From NCBI GenBank assembly GCA_964625615.1, contig CAZVDU010000018.1, forward strand, positions 1 through 39,517: a stretch of DNA of 39,517 nt, given 5' to 3'. This document shows, one piece after another, positions 16,158-24,708 of the stretch (position 1 is the stretch's first letter; each line of letters starts with the position of its first letter). The stretch comes from M269 sp964625615 (GTDB lineage Bacteria; Pseudomonadota; Gammaproteobacteria; Enterobacterales; Alteromonadaceae). The notes beneath the pieces were generated by a model. That model did not search any database. It saw only the letters and a list, made by a program, of their open reading frames with translations, and had not been told where the DNA came from. The translations under genes were made by a program, and so were the position numbers.

Positions 16158-18278
16158 TTATGTGGATTGTTTTGAACGGCTATGACGTGAAACTCGTTGC
16201 ACTTCATCCATGGTCCGGATTCGTCGCATAATATTAGCGAGATGGATCCTGTTGGATGTTGTCAGTTCTAAGTCTATATAGTAGATGTTACTTTCTTTCT
16301 CTTCCGTCTGCAGGCTAATAATATCAGACTCACAGTCGGCTATCATATTGGTTAATGTTGCCAATGTGCCTTGGTGGTTGAATAGCTCAATTCTTAGTGA
16401 CGCTTTAAAATCACCTGTTGGGTTTTCATCCCATTGCATGGACAGGATCCGCTGCGGTTCTTCTTTGACGATACGGCGTATGTTGTTGCAGCCTGCCTGG
16501 TGAATAACCATGCCTCGTCCAGGACTTAATACAGCGATAATTTCATCATCAGGGATTGGGTGGCAGCAACGGGCATAAGTGACTAATAACCCTTCAGCTC
16601 CTTTAATAGCCACTTTTCGATTAGGATCTTCTTCTTTATTTTCTTGGCTGCCGATGAGTCGTCTAGCGACAATAGCGCTTAACTCATTGCCCAAGCCGAG
16701 GTCAGCCAATAAGGCATAAAAGTTTTCATGTTTGGTATCAGAGACTACGCGATCGATGTCTTCCTGAGGGATATCGTCGAGTTTCACTTTACCCAGGGCA
16801 TGGCGTAGAAGTCGATTACCCAATGCAATGGCTTCTTCAGAGCGTTGTTTCTTGAGGTATTGTCGAATATTGGCACGAGCACGGGCGCTGACGACAAAGT
16901 TTAACCAGTTTGCATTAGGTTTGGCACCTGGAGACGTAATAATCTCAACTGTTTGGCCGTTGTCTAAGGAGCGGTTTAGTGCATAGTTGCGTCTATCAAC
17001 ACGCACGCCGACACAGCTATTGCCAATATCGGTATGGACGGCGTAAGCGAAATCAACCGGGGTTGCGCCTAGTGGCAGCTCGATGATGCGTCCATCTGGT
17101 GTAAAGACATAGATCTCGTCAGGGAACATGTCTGTTTTGACATTTTCAATGAATTCAAAGGATGAACTGGCACTTTGTTGTAATTCCAGCAGAGATTGCA
17201 TCCACTTTCTTGCGCGAACTTGAGCGGTCGTTCCTTTGCCACTTTCTGCTTCTTTGTACATCCAATGGGCAGCAACACCTTTGTCAGCCATTTGATCCAT
17301 GGCTTCTGTTCTAATTTGAATTTCGACGGGAATACCGTGAGGGCCAATCAATGATGTATGTAAGGATTGATAGCCATTGGTCCTAGGGATAGCAATGTAG
17401 TCTTTGAAACGCCCCTCGATGGGTTTATATAAACCATGCATTGCACCAAGTGCTCGATAACATTCGTCCAGTGAGTTAACGACAACTCTAAAAGCATAGA
17501 CATCCATGACTTCATTAAACATCAATTCTTTATTTTTCATCTTGCGATAAATAGAATACAGATGCTTTTCACGACCTTTAACATCACCTTTGATTTTATT
17601 GTCTTGCAGGCGAGTTTCTATTTCTTTGCGTGTATTTTCGATGATCTCTTTGCGGTGACCACGTGCTTGTTTTACGGCACCTCCTAATGCTCTATGACGC
17701 AGGGGATACATAGCTGCAAACCCAAGATCCTCAAGCTCATTCTTCATGTCATGAATACCGAGCCTATGAGCAATAGGGGCATAGATTTCGAGTGTTTCGC
17801 GTGCTATTCGACGGCGTTTGTCGGGCCTTAAGGCGCCTAATGTGCGCATGTTATGCGTTCGGTCAGCTAACTTGATCAAAATAACCCGGATATCTTGCAC
17901 CATAGCCATGGTCATCTTTCGGAAGTTTTCGGCTTGCGCTTCTTCCTTACTGCGGAATTTTAGTTTGTCGAGTTTACTAACACCTTCGACGAGATCTGCT
18001 ACCACGCTGCCAAAGGCATCTGAGATGTCTTCATGTGATATCTCTGTATCTTCAATAACGTCGTGTAGTAAGGCTGCAATCAATGCTTCATGGTCTAAAC
18101 GCATATCCGCAAGGATGCGCGAAACAGCTACAGGATGTGTAATATAGGGATCGCCACTGCTGCGGCTTTGTCCATCATGGCCGGAACGAGCCATAATGTA
18201 TGCGTCTTGCATTTTTTCTACCTGATCTGGTGGCAGGTATTCGCTGATTTTTAGCTTCAGACCCTCGAAAAGATACAC
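16158..18278 (-). CDS. spoT: Bifunctional (p)ppGpp synthetase/hydrolase
   Basis: A 706-aa protein (E. coli SpoT 702 aa) that makes and degrades the alarmone (p)ppGpp. The start is a GTG at 18278, giving MYLFEGLKLKISEYLP, which aligns with the E. coli N-terminus. The HD hydrolase domain shows ALLHDVIEDTEI and the RLADRTHNMRTL helix, so hydrolase activity is expected. The synthetase domain has GREKHLYSIYRKM and FKDYIAIPRTNGYQSLHTSL. TGS (EIYVFTPDGRIIELP), a helical/zinc-finger region (YARCCHPIPDDEI) and a C-terminal ACT domain follow. It starts 287 bp after rpoZ, far more than in E. coli, leaving room for its own promoter. Confidence 0.97.
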   Translation of the reverse strand: MYLFEGLKLKISEYLPPDQVEKMQDAYIMARSGHDGQSRSSGDPYITHPVAVSRILADMRLDHEALIAALLHDVIEDTEISHEDISDAFGSVVADLVEGVSKLDKLKFRSKEEAQAENFRKMTMAMVQDIRVILIKLADRTHNMRTLGALRPDKRRRIARETLEIYAPIAHRLGIHDMKNELEDLGFAAMYPLRHRALGGAVKQARGHRKEIIENTRKEIETRLQDNKIKGDVKGREKHLYSIYRKMKNKELMFNEVMDVYAFRVVVNSLDECYRALGAMHGLYKPIEGRFKDYIAIPRTNGYQSLHTSLIGPHGIPVEIQIRTEAMDQMADKGVAAHWMYKEAESGKGTTAQVRARKWMQSLLELQQSASSSFEFIENVKTDMFPDEIYVFTPDGRIIELPLGATPVDFAYAVHTDIGNSCVGVRVDRRNYALNRSLDNGQTVEIITSPGAKPNANWLNFVVSARARANIRQYLKKQRSEEAIALGNRLLRHALGKVKLDDIPQEDIDRVVSDTKHENFYALLADLGLGNELSAIVARRLIGSQENKEEDPNRKVAIKGAEGLLVTYARCCHPIPDDEIIAVLSPGRGMVIHQAGCNNIRRIVKEEPQRILSMQWDENPTGDFKASLRIELFNHQGTLATLTNMIADCESDIISLQTEEKESNIYYIDLELTTSNRIHLANIMRRIRTMDEVQRVSRHSRSKQST

Positions 18279-18347
18279 AAACTTACAATTCGTCCCAAAA
18301 AGATATCGATAAGTCGAATGTAAACGCCAAATGCAATGAATTCAAGG

Positions 18348-18363
18348 CATTAATGCATTAATG
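18348..18363. repeat. Perfect 16-bp palindrome upstream of spoT
   Basis: CATTAATGCATTAATG, with no spacer, about 70-85 bp upstream of the spoT GTG. It may be a protein binding site for an independent spoT promoter. No matching regulator is identified. Confidence 0.45.
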
Positions 18364-18510
18364 AAAGCAAATGGTGAGTTTAATACCAATAACAATAAAT
18401 AAGTGTTCATTTGGTGAGCGTTGAAAAGCGCTTTACGTTTATCTAAAAAGCAATTTTTTGTGCTCAATGACCGATTATCAGAATACTCAGGTGGAGAAAG
18501 AGCCTAGGCT

Positions 18511-18532
18511 GGAAGAGATGAATACCTCTTCC
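18511..18532 (-). repeat. Hairpin downstream of rpoZ
   Basis: Arms GGAAGAG and CTCTTCC with an 8-nt loop, starting 34 bp after the rpoZ stop and next to a 10-bp AGCCTAGGCT palindrome (18501-18510). No T run follows on the minus strand, so it is at best a weak terminator or RNA-stabilising structure. Confidence 0.4.
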
Positions 18533-18565
18533 TATAACCTAAACTTGGACTGACGTGAATAGGTA

Positions 18566-18841
18566 TTATACGTCGTCAGATAAAATGCTAGATACTGAAG
18601 CAAACTCAGCTTCTTTTTGTGCTTGTTCTTCCATAGCTGCTTCAGCTTGTAACGTATCGTTATTTACTAAGCCTTCTTCTATTTCACGTAAGGCTGTAAC
18701 CGTTGGTTTGTCATTATCAATTTCAACCATAGGTGTTTTGCCTTCGATGGCAATCTGACGCGCACGACGAGCAGCAACTAATACCAAATCAAATCGGTTG
18801 CCAATTTTTTCAACAGCATCTTCAACAGTAACGCGAGCCAT
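18566..18841 (-). CDS. rpoZ: RNA polymerase omega subunit
   Basis: A 91-aa protein identical in length to E. coli omega. It shows MARVTVEDAVEKIGNRFDLVLVAARRARQ and the ...GKTPMVEIDNDKPTVTALREIEEGL core. It binds the beta-prime subunit, helps RNA polymerase assembly and forms part of the ppGpp site 1. That fits with its place between gmk and spoT. The acidic, Ala/Glu-rich tail is normal for the group. Confidence 0.97.
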   Translation of the reverse strand: MARVTVEDAVEKIGNRFDLVLVAARRARQIAIEGKTPMVEIDNDKPTVTALREIEEGLVNNDTLQAEAAMEEQAQKEAEFASVSSILSDDV

Positions 18842-18951
18842 TTTTATCTCCGAAAAAGGGTTTAAGCAATAGGTGCTAACGCTATTAGACTAACACCGAC
18901 TTTAAAAAAAGGTTGCGTAGTTTACTCTCTATTTGTGAATTAGCCAAGTGA

Positions 18952-19584
18952 TCAGTCTTGCATAGACGCAAATAATGTTTTATGACGCTCTGATTGGAGA
19001 CGTTGGACCAATCTTTGGCTGGCCACAATTGTCGATAAGTCTGCCAGTGCCTGATCGAAATCGTCATTAACAACAATGTAATCAAACTCTTGATAATGCG
19101 AGATTTCGTCACGTGCTTTAGCCATGCGGCCTGCGATAATCTCAGCACTGTCTTGTTGGCGATTAGTGAGTCTTTCTCGTAAAGCCTGTTCAGAAGGCGG
19201 GGCAATAAAGATAGATACTGTGTTGGGTAGTTGTGTTTTGACTTGTCGAGCACCTTGCCAATCTATATCTAAAAAAACATCGACTCCTTGATTTAATGTT
19301 TGTTCAATGACAGGGCGCGATGTGCCGTAATAATTACCAAAGACCTCAGCCCACTCAAAAAATATACCCTCTGCAATGAACTTTTCAAACGTTTCACGCG
19401 TAACGAAGTGATAATGCTCTCCGTCTACCTCATTAGGTCTAGGCGATCGTGTTGTATGTGATATCGATACTTGCATTGGGTAGTCACTTTGCTGATCTTC
19501 GCTTAACAACGCTTTTAACAAACTGGACTTACCCGCACCAGATGGTGCCGCTAAAATGAAAAGATTTCCTGGAGCTGCTGACAT
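18952..19584 (-). CDS. gmk: Guanylate kinase
   Basis: A 210-aa nucleotide kinase converting GMP to GDP with ATP. The P-loop is APSGAGKSSLL (about residues 13-23). The GMP-binding region HTTRSPRPNEVDGEHYHFV and EVFGNYYGTSR, and the lid region RLTNRQQDSAEII, are all present. It is the first gene of the gmk-rpoZ-spoT-ridA-trmH group. It is divergent from the esterase gene, with about 90 bp between them. Confidence 0.97.
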   Translation of the reverse strand: MSAAPGNLFILAAPSGAGKSSLLKALLSEDQQSDYPMQVSISHTTRSPRPNEVDGEHYHFVTRETFEKFIAEGIFFEWAEVFGNYYGTSRPVIEQTLNQGVDVFLDIDWQGARQVKTQLPNTVSIFIAPPSEQALRERLTNRQQDSAEIIAGRMAKARDEISHYQEFDYIVVNDDFDQALADLSTIVASQRLVQRLQSERHKTLFASMQD

Positions 19585-19674
19585 AAAAAAATACTGTTGA
19601 ATTCACCAAATAAAGTACAGTAATGTTAGCATAATCAACAATATACTTATAGATTGCCACCAAAGGATCACTTT

Positions 19675-20346
19675 ATGCCCGTCCCAACCTTAGATTTTGT
19701 TGATGTAATGCCAAAGTCAACGCACGATGCGACTGTCGTTTGGCTTCATGGGTTGGGTGATTCAGGTAACGGTTTTGCACCTTTAGTACCTGAGCTTAAA
19801 TTGCCTGAAGATTCAGGGATCCGTTTTATTTTCCCGCATGCGCCTGTGCAACCTATAACGATTAACAACGGTATGCCAATGAGAGCTTGGTACGACATTC
19901 GTTCCTTGTCGATAGAGCAACGAGCAGATGTCGATGGTGTTATAGAATCGGCGGCCAATGTCAAAGTGTTGGTTGATGATGAAATTGAACGTGGGATTAA
20001 ACCAGAACGTATAATCCTAGCAGGCTTCTCTCAGGGTGGCGTCATTGCATACCATTTAGGGTTACGCTACGAAAAGACTCTGGCTGGCATATTGACACTT
20101 TCTACTTATATGAGTGAGTCAGATAAGCTTGCTGAACAAGGTAGTACAGCTAACAAAAACACACCTCTTTTTGTCTGTCACGGGCAGCATGACGAAGTTG
20201 TTCAACCCGCTCTCGGTAGAATGGCTTACGATGCTCTTGTGAAAGCGGGGTATGATGCAACATGGAAAGATTACCCTATGCAACATAATGTATGTGCAGA
20301 GGAGATAAGTGATATTTCTGCGTGGATCCAGCAGAGATTGGTTTGA
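19675..20346 (+). CDS. Alpha/beta-hydrolase carboxylesterase / lysophospholipase-like
   Basis: A 223-aa enzyme of the Abhydrolase_2 (phospholipase/carboxylesterase, EstB/acyl-protein thioesterase) family. The oxyanion region is WLHGLGDSGNGF. The nucleophile Ser119 is in GFSQGG, the acid Asp173 in CHGQHDEVV and the base His204 in PMQHNVCAEE, giving a complete triad. The ATG at 19675 is preceded by AAGGA with good spacing; an in-frame TTG at 19654 is less likely. It has no signal peptide, so it is cytoplasmic. The physiological ester is unknown. Confidence 0.9.
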   Translation: MPVPTLDFVDVMPKSTHDATVVWLHGLGDSGNGFAPLVPELKLPEDSGIRFIFPHAPVQPITINNGMPMRAWYDIRSLSIEQRADVDGVIESAANVKVLVDDEIERGIKPERIILAGFSQGGVIAYHLGLRYEKTLAGILTLSTYMSESDKLAEQGSTANKNTPLFVCHGQHDEVVQPALGRMAYDALVKAGYDATWKDYPMQHNVCAEEISDISAWIQQRLV

Positions 20347-20544
20347 TTATAGTACGAGGTGGAATAACTTTCGTAAGTAACTGTTTTTGTTCGTTATAAA
20401 ATTGTGATGAAATAATATTCAACGATGACCGGTTTAGTCATCTACAATGTAAGTGGTTTGTATTGACCCCGATGATGCGAGTCAGTGACAGTAGTGAGAT
20501 CACAATTACGCACCCATCAATGTTTAATTAGTTTGGAGTGAAAA

Positions 20545-21015
20545 ATGAAAAAAATTCAGTTACTAGTGCTTGCCTTGGCATGGTTGGTGGCATTACCTGC
20601 ACTTGCTGCAAAAGATGCAGTAAACACTAAAGGTTTTGGTAACAGCGCAGCAATAAAGGGCTACGATACAGTTGCATATTTTACTGAAGGTAAGCCTGTA
20701 GAAGGTTCTGAAAGCTTCTCAACACAATGGCACGGTGCGACTTGGCAGTTCTCTTCTCAAGAAAATCTTGATTTATTTAAAGGTAATCCAGAGAAATATG
20801 CGCCTCAGTATGGCGGTTACTGTGCTTGGGCAATGGCCGACGGTAAAGGAAGAACTGCAGGTATTGATCCTGATGTATGGCATATCTATGAAGGTAAGCT
20901 TTACTTGAACTATAACAAGAACGTTCAAAAAGAGTGGTTATCAACAAAGCTTGCTGATATTGAGGTTGCTGATAGAAACTACCCTAACGTCACTGACGTT
21001 AAAGAGTTCAACTAA
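20545..21015 (+). CDS. Exported YHS domain protein
   Basis: A 156-aa protein with a signal peptide (MKKIQLLVLALAWLVALPALAA, cleavage after about residue 22). It is followed by a YHS-type domain: AIKGYDTVAYFTEGKPVEGSE, HGATWQFSSQENLDLFKGNPEKYAPQYGGYCAWAMADG. In YHS-type domains the YGGYCA cysteine region is implicated in metal binding. This full-length form with a long C-terminal tail is common in proteobacteria but has no assigned role. It is a single gene with a leader of about 200 bp and its own terminator. Confidence 0.85.
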   Translation: MKKIQLLVLALAWLVALPALAAKDAVNTKGFGNSAAIKGYDTVAYFTEGKPVEGSESFSTQWHGATWQFSSQENLDLFKGNPEKYAPQYGGYCAWAMADGKGRTAGIDPDVWHIYEGKLYLNYNKNVQKEWLSTKLADIEVADRNYPNVTDVKEFN

Positions 21016-21040
21016 GCAACACATTCTTATTCTCCAGTTG

Positions 21041-21065
21041 AGGCCTGTTTATGCAGGCCTTTTTT
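21041..21065 (+). terminator. Rho-independent terminator after the YHS gene
   Basis: Stem AGGCCTG / CAGGCCT with a TTTATG loop and five T residues, 25 bp after the stop codon. Confidence 0.9.
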
Positions 21066-21245
21066 GTATTTGAAATACAATAATCTTCAATATAACAACA
21101 ACCTACATATATAAGTGAATCACTAACGAACTTTTGAAAGTGTTGTATTTCATTACTTGGTTCCATTAGGTCTGCTGCATATTCGACAATTGAGTGTTAA
21201 AATCACACACGTCTTAACTTATTTGTTTCTGCTGAAAGGATAATC

Positions 21246-22169
21246 ATGACTCAGCGTATCATCCGTATTGCCACCAGAAAAAGTGAGCTTGCTTTATGGC
21301 AGGCTTATTACGTTAAAAATTTACTGCTTGAGAAGCATCCAGAACTAAGCATTGAACTTGTACCAATGAGTACACAAGGTGATAAAATTCTAGATACGCC
21401 TTTAGCTAAAATTGGTGGTAAAGGGCTGTTTATTAAAGAGCTAGAAGTGGCCATGCTGGAAGGACGAGCGGATATTGCTGTGCACTCAATGAAAGATGTA
21501 CCCGTTCAGTTTCCTGACGAATTTACGCTCGCTGCTATCTGTGAACGCGAAGATCCGCGCGACGCGTTTGTGTCTAACCACTTTTCCTCGATAGATGCTT
21601 TACCTAAAGGCGCTAAGGTAGGCACCTCAAGTTTAAGAAGGCAGTGCCAATTAAAAGCAAATCGTCCCGATTTAGATATTTTAGACTTGCGTGGTAACGT
21701 AAATACGCGTTTAGCGAAGCTAGATGATGGCCAATACGATGCCATTATTCTTGCTGCGGCTGGTCTTATTCGACTCGAGATGAAAGATAGAATATCTGAC
21801 TATATATCACCTGATGACTCGCTGCCTGCCGTTGGTCAAGGTGCGGTTGGTATTGAATGCCGAAAAGATGATCAGGCGTTGATTGCACTGTTGCAATCTA
21901 TTGTTCATCAAGAAACAACATTACGTGTGCGTGCAGAACGAGCTATGAACAACAAGCTACAAGGCGGTTGCCAAGTACCTATAGCTGGATATGCAGAGCT
22001 GGTGGATGGAAAGATTCAAATGAAAGGCCTGGTCGGTAGTTTAGACGGTGAGACCATGCTGATCGCTAATAAAACAGGACAAGTGACCGACCCTGAGTGG
22101 GTAGGCGTCGCTATTGCTGAAGATCTTATTGAGCAGGGTGCTACTGATATTCTTAATGCGTTGCACTAA
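21246..22169 (+). CDS. hemC: Porphobilinogen deaminase (hydroxymethylbilane synthase)
   Basis: A 307-aa enzyme that joins four porphobilinogen units into hydroxymethylbilane for haem synthesis. It shows IATRKSELALWQA at the N-terminus, the GGKGLFIKELE and HSMKDVP catalytic regions (with the essential Asp of the LEGRADIAVHS...D segment), and GTSSLRRQCQ. Cys242 in GGCQVPIA carries the dipyrromethane cofactor; the position agrees with the E. coli enzyme. An AAAGGA ribosome binding site precedes the ATG. It is the first gene of the hemCDXY operon. Confidence 0.97.
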   Translation: MTQRIIRIATRKSELALWQAYYVKNLLLEKHPELSIELVPMSTQGDKILDTPLAKIGGKGLFIKELEVAMLEGRADIAVHSMKDVPVQFPDEFTLAAICEREDPRDAFVSNHFSSIDALPKGAKVGTSSLRRQCQLKANRPDLDILDLRGNVNTRLAKLDDGQYDAIILAAAGLIRLEMKDRISDYISPDDSLPAVGQGAVGIECRKDDQALIALLQSIVHQETTLRVRAERAMNNKLQGGCQVPIAGYAELVDGKIQMKGLVGSLDGETMLIANKTGQVTDPEWVGVAIAEDLIEQGATDILNALH

Positions 22170-22187
22170 CGTTAAGACGGCGTTATC

Positions 22188-22907
22188 GTGCAATCAGCCT
22201 TAATTATTCGCCCTGATGGCAAGTGCCAAAAAACGGTAGAGTTTTTCACACATCAGGGCACGCAAGCCGTTGGTTTGCCTTTAGTGAACGTTATTGTTCA
22301 AGAAGCAGATTGTCAGGCATTTATTGCTAAATTAAGGAGTGCAAGCTGTCTTGATATTGCCGTTTTTACGAGTACTTATTCAGCGAGTTTTGTTCTTGAG
22401 GCAATGCAAGGGAGAAGTTGGCCTGCGGACCTTACTATTATTGGTATTGGTTCAAGCACAGCAGCTATATTTAAATCTGCTTCTATCGCCGCAACGACGC
22501 CACGAGTGGCAACCAGTGAGGGTTTACTGGATATGCCAGAGTTATGCGATGTCGCGGGCAAGCATATCGCTATTGTTAAAGGGGTGGGTGGGAGAACGAT
22601 ACTTGCTCAACAACTAAAACAACGCGACGCAGGTGTTACAGAATTTGATTGTTACGAAAGGCTTCCTAATCTAGCGGTGGTTGAGCAATTGCGTCAGAAT
22701 AAGCAACAGATTGATTGTGTTGTGGCAACCAGTGGTGAATTAATTGCGTTAGCCGTGCAACATTTGAGTAACAGCTGGTGTCAAAAGCCTTGGATTGTGG
22801 TCAGTGAAAGAATAGCACAGATCGCTCGCGACAAGGGTATTGAGCGCGTTGTTGTAAGTCCATCAGCGAGAAATGAAGATTTATATGCGACCTACAAAAC
22901 TTTATAA
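22188..22907 (+). CDS. hemD: Uroporphyrinogen-III synthase
   Basis: A 239-aa enzyme closing hydroxymethylbilane with inversion of ring D. Sequence conservation in this family is low. Supporting segments are IIRPDGKCQKTVEFFTHQGTQAVGLPLVNV at the start, VFTSTYSASFVLE, GIGSSTAAIFK, IVKGVGGRTILAQQLKQRDAGVTEFDCYERLP and the terminal VVSPSARNEDL. The start is a GTG 18 bp after the hemC stop. Position between hemC and hemX strengthens the call. Confidence 0.92.
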   Translation: MQSALIIRPDGKCQKTVEFFTHQGTQAVGLPLVNVIVQEADCQAFIAKLRSASCLDIAVFTSTYSASFVLEAMQGRSWPADLTIIGIGSSTAAIFKSASIAATTPRVATSEGLLDMPELCDVAGKHIAIVKGVGGRTILAQQLKQRDAGVTEFDCYERLPNLAVVEQLRQNKQQIDCVVATSGELIALAVQHLSNSWCQKPWIVVSERIAQIARDKGIERVVVSPSARNEDLYATYKTL

Positions 22908-22922
22908 AGATTGGAGTATTGC

Positions 22923-23716
22923 ATGACAGATAAGCCTGAAGCGGATATCACTTCGGCGTCAAAAAAGTCAGATGATGTCAATAATGATCAGCAAATGTTG
23001 GACGAGTTAAGGGAACAAGTACGAGAATCTCAGACAAAAGAGTCTGCGTCTTCTGCGCCTAATAAAACGGAAGAAAAAAAGACAACGAAAGATAATAGTA
23101 AATCGCGCACTCCACATCCAGATAAAACAAGTGATAAACCGGCAAAGACTACTGTGTTGTGGCTTTTTACGGTATTCAACTTGATTCTTATCCTTGGTGT
23201 AGCTGGCGCTGGTTATTGGTTTTGGCAAAAAATAGACAGACAGATAGATAACCAAAATCAACAAACGCAAAGCGGAATAACGTCTCAGTTTAGTGCTCAA
23301 CAGCAACGACTCGATAATGCACTGACCCAGTTAGTCGAGCAACTCAATGACAATACGTCAGATGCACTCAAACCGGTTTTCGATCAGCTCAACTCAGTCT
23401 CCTTGAAAGCTGATGCAACGCAAGCACGGATAAGTGAAATCTCAGGTAGGCGGCCCAGTGACTGGTTGCTTGCAGAAGCTGATTATTTAGTGAGAATGGC
23501 GGGGCGAAAGCTGTGGCTAGAAAAGGATGCCACAACAGCTGTTCTTATGCTGCAAACAGCCGACCAACGATTAGCTGATATTAATGATCCTAGCTTGATT
23601 CCGTTAAGAGAGTTAGTCGCGAACGATATTGTTAATGTACAACAGGTCAATCAGGTACCTACAACGGCAATTGCGCTAAAAATAACGGGCCTTATCAAAA
23701 GTGTTGATAGTTTGCC
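22923..23716 (+). CDS. hemX: HemX-like membrane protein, 3' end lost in scaffold gap
   Basis: About 264 residues are visible before the run of N. The N-terminus is cytoplasmic and rich in Lys, Glu, Ser and Thr (about residues 1-70). One membrane helix follows (TVLWLFTVFNLILILGVAGAGYWF). After it comes a helical periplasmic region with RRPSDWLLAEADYLVRMAGRKLWLEKD..TAVLMLQTADQRLADINDPSL, the hallmark of HemX. The ATG at 22923 has GGAG six bases upstream; an in-frame TTG at 22911 is less likely. HemX is encoded with hemCD in many gammaproteobacteria; its role is not settled. E. coli HemX is about 390 aa, so roughly 130 residues are missing. Any reading frame continuing through the N run is an artefact. 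Confidence 0.88.
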
Positions 23717-23816
23717 NNNNNNNNNNNNNNNNNNNNNNNNNNNNNNNNNNNNNNNNNNNNNNNNNNNNNNNNNNNNNNNNNNNNNNNNNNNNNNNNNNNN
23801 NNNNNNNNNNNNNNNN
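23717..23816. other. Scaffold gap (100 N)
   Basis: Exactly 100 unknown bases, a conventional placeholder length. The missing parts of hemX and hemY add up to much more than 100 bp, so the real gap is probably 0.7-0.8 kb. Confidence 0.95.
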
Positions 23817-24649
23817 CAGTTGGAGATGGTAAGTTTGCTGGAGTAGAGTTACTGGCAGCTGCGCAAGCAGCGAATAATTTGGGCGATCCTGATAAGGCTG
23901 TGAGCTTATGGGAGAAAGCGCAGAAAGAAAAAGCTAGCCGTTTAGCTGCTACGATCCATTTGATTGAGCATCACATTAAGCAAGGTCAGCCTGATGAAGC
24001 GATTGTGCTGATAACAGAATTAACAGACAAAGAGCAGAAGAATAAGCGAGTTGTGGCGCTTCGGGTGCAGGCACTTGCTAATAGTGGTCAATGGCAAACG
24101 CTTAAAGACAATTTGTCTGGTTGGAAAAAGCAATTATCTACCGAAGATTACCAGTATTGGATGAAACAAACGGCGCAAGGCTTTTATGCAGAGCTGGCGA
24201 GCCGAGAAGGAGCAAACCCGCTTAAACAATACTGGCAAAGTTTGCCGAGAAAAACTCGAAACGATCCAGCCCAGCAATCAGCGTATGTCGAACAGCTGAT
24301 TGGGCAAGCTATGTTCGCAGATGCTGAAGCTAGCTTGCTATCTTTTCAGACTAAACAACCACACTCTTTATTAGTGCCTTTATTTCGTCAGCTGCGTTTA
24401 ACCAATCCGACAGCCAGTATTAAGCGCCTTGAAGAGTGGCTCAAGAAGGATAGCGAAAATGCAGAGCTATTGTCCGTATTAGGTCAGGTGGCTTTTAATA
24501 CAAAAGATTGGTCATTAGCTGAAAGAGCGTTAGCCAAAGCCATAAGGTTAACGTCGGATAATAAAGATATTTTATTGTTAGCGAGAATAAAAGAACAACA
24601 AGACCCCTCTCAAGCGCTGGCACTATACAAACAAAGCTTGCAGATTTGA
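23817..24649 (+). CDS. hemY: HemY-like TPR membrane protein, 5' end lost in scaffold gap
   Basis: The frame is open from the end of the gap (VGDGKFAGVELLAAAQAANNLGDPDKAV...) and codes for about 277 residues. The sequence consists of TPR-like helical pairs, with LGDPDKAVSLWEKAQKE and ELLSVLGQVAFNTKDWSLAERALAKAIRLT. The segment WQTLKDNLSGWKKQ is typical of the periplasmic part of the proteobacterial HemY family (not protoporphyrinogen oxidase). Full-length homologues are near 390-400 aa with two N-terminal membrane helices, so roughly 110-120 residues including both helices are missing. The TTG at 23879 is internal and not the start. The gene ends the hem operon before a terminator. Confidence 0.85.
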
Positions 24650-24657
24650 TTAACGCC

Positions 24658-24684
24658 TGCTGACATATCAGCATTATTTTTATG
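24658..24684 (+). terminator. Probable terminator of the hem operon
   Basis: Stem TGCTGA / TCAGCA with a CATA loop followed by TTATTTTTAT. It lies 8 bp after the hemY stop. The stem is short, but the T-rich tail supports it. Confidence 0.6.
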
Positions 24685-24708
24685 ACGGCTGGATAACGGT
24701 AGGAAATC

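Noticed and set aside
17069..17347. Frame of 92 codons inside spoT on the same strand
   Set aside because: It is an out-of-frame shadow of the well-conserved spoT coding sequence.
20395..20425. Possible CRP site (TGTGA...TCAAC) upstream of the YHS gene
   Set aside because: Only one half-site is good; the second arm does not match TCACA.
22911..23846. Reading frame running through the N run and ending QLEMVSLLE
   Set aside because: The frame crosses unknown sequence; after the gap a different frame codes for clear HemY TPR sequence, so the tail is an artefact.
23817..24649. Protoporphyrinogen oxidase (the Bacillus HemY)
   Set aside because: No FAD-binding motif; the sequence is TPR-like and follows hemX, matching the proteobacterial HemY family.
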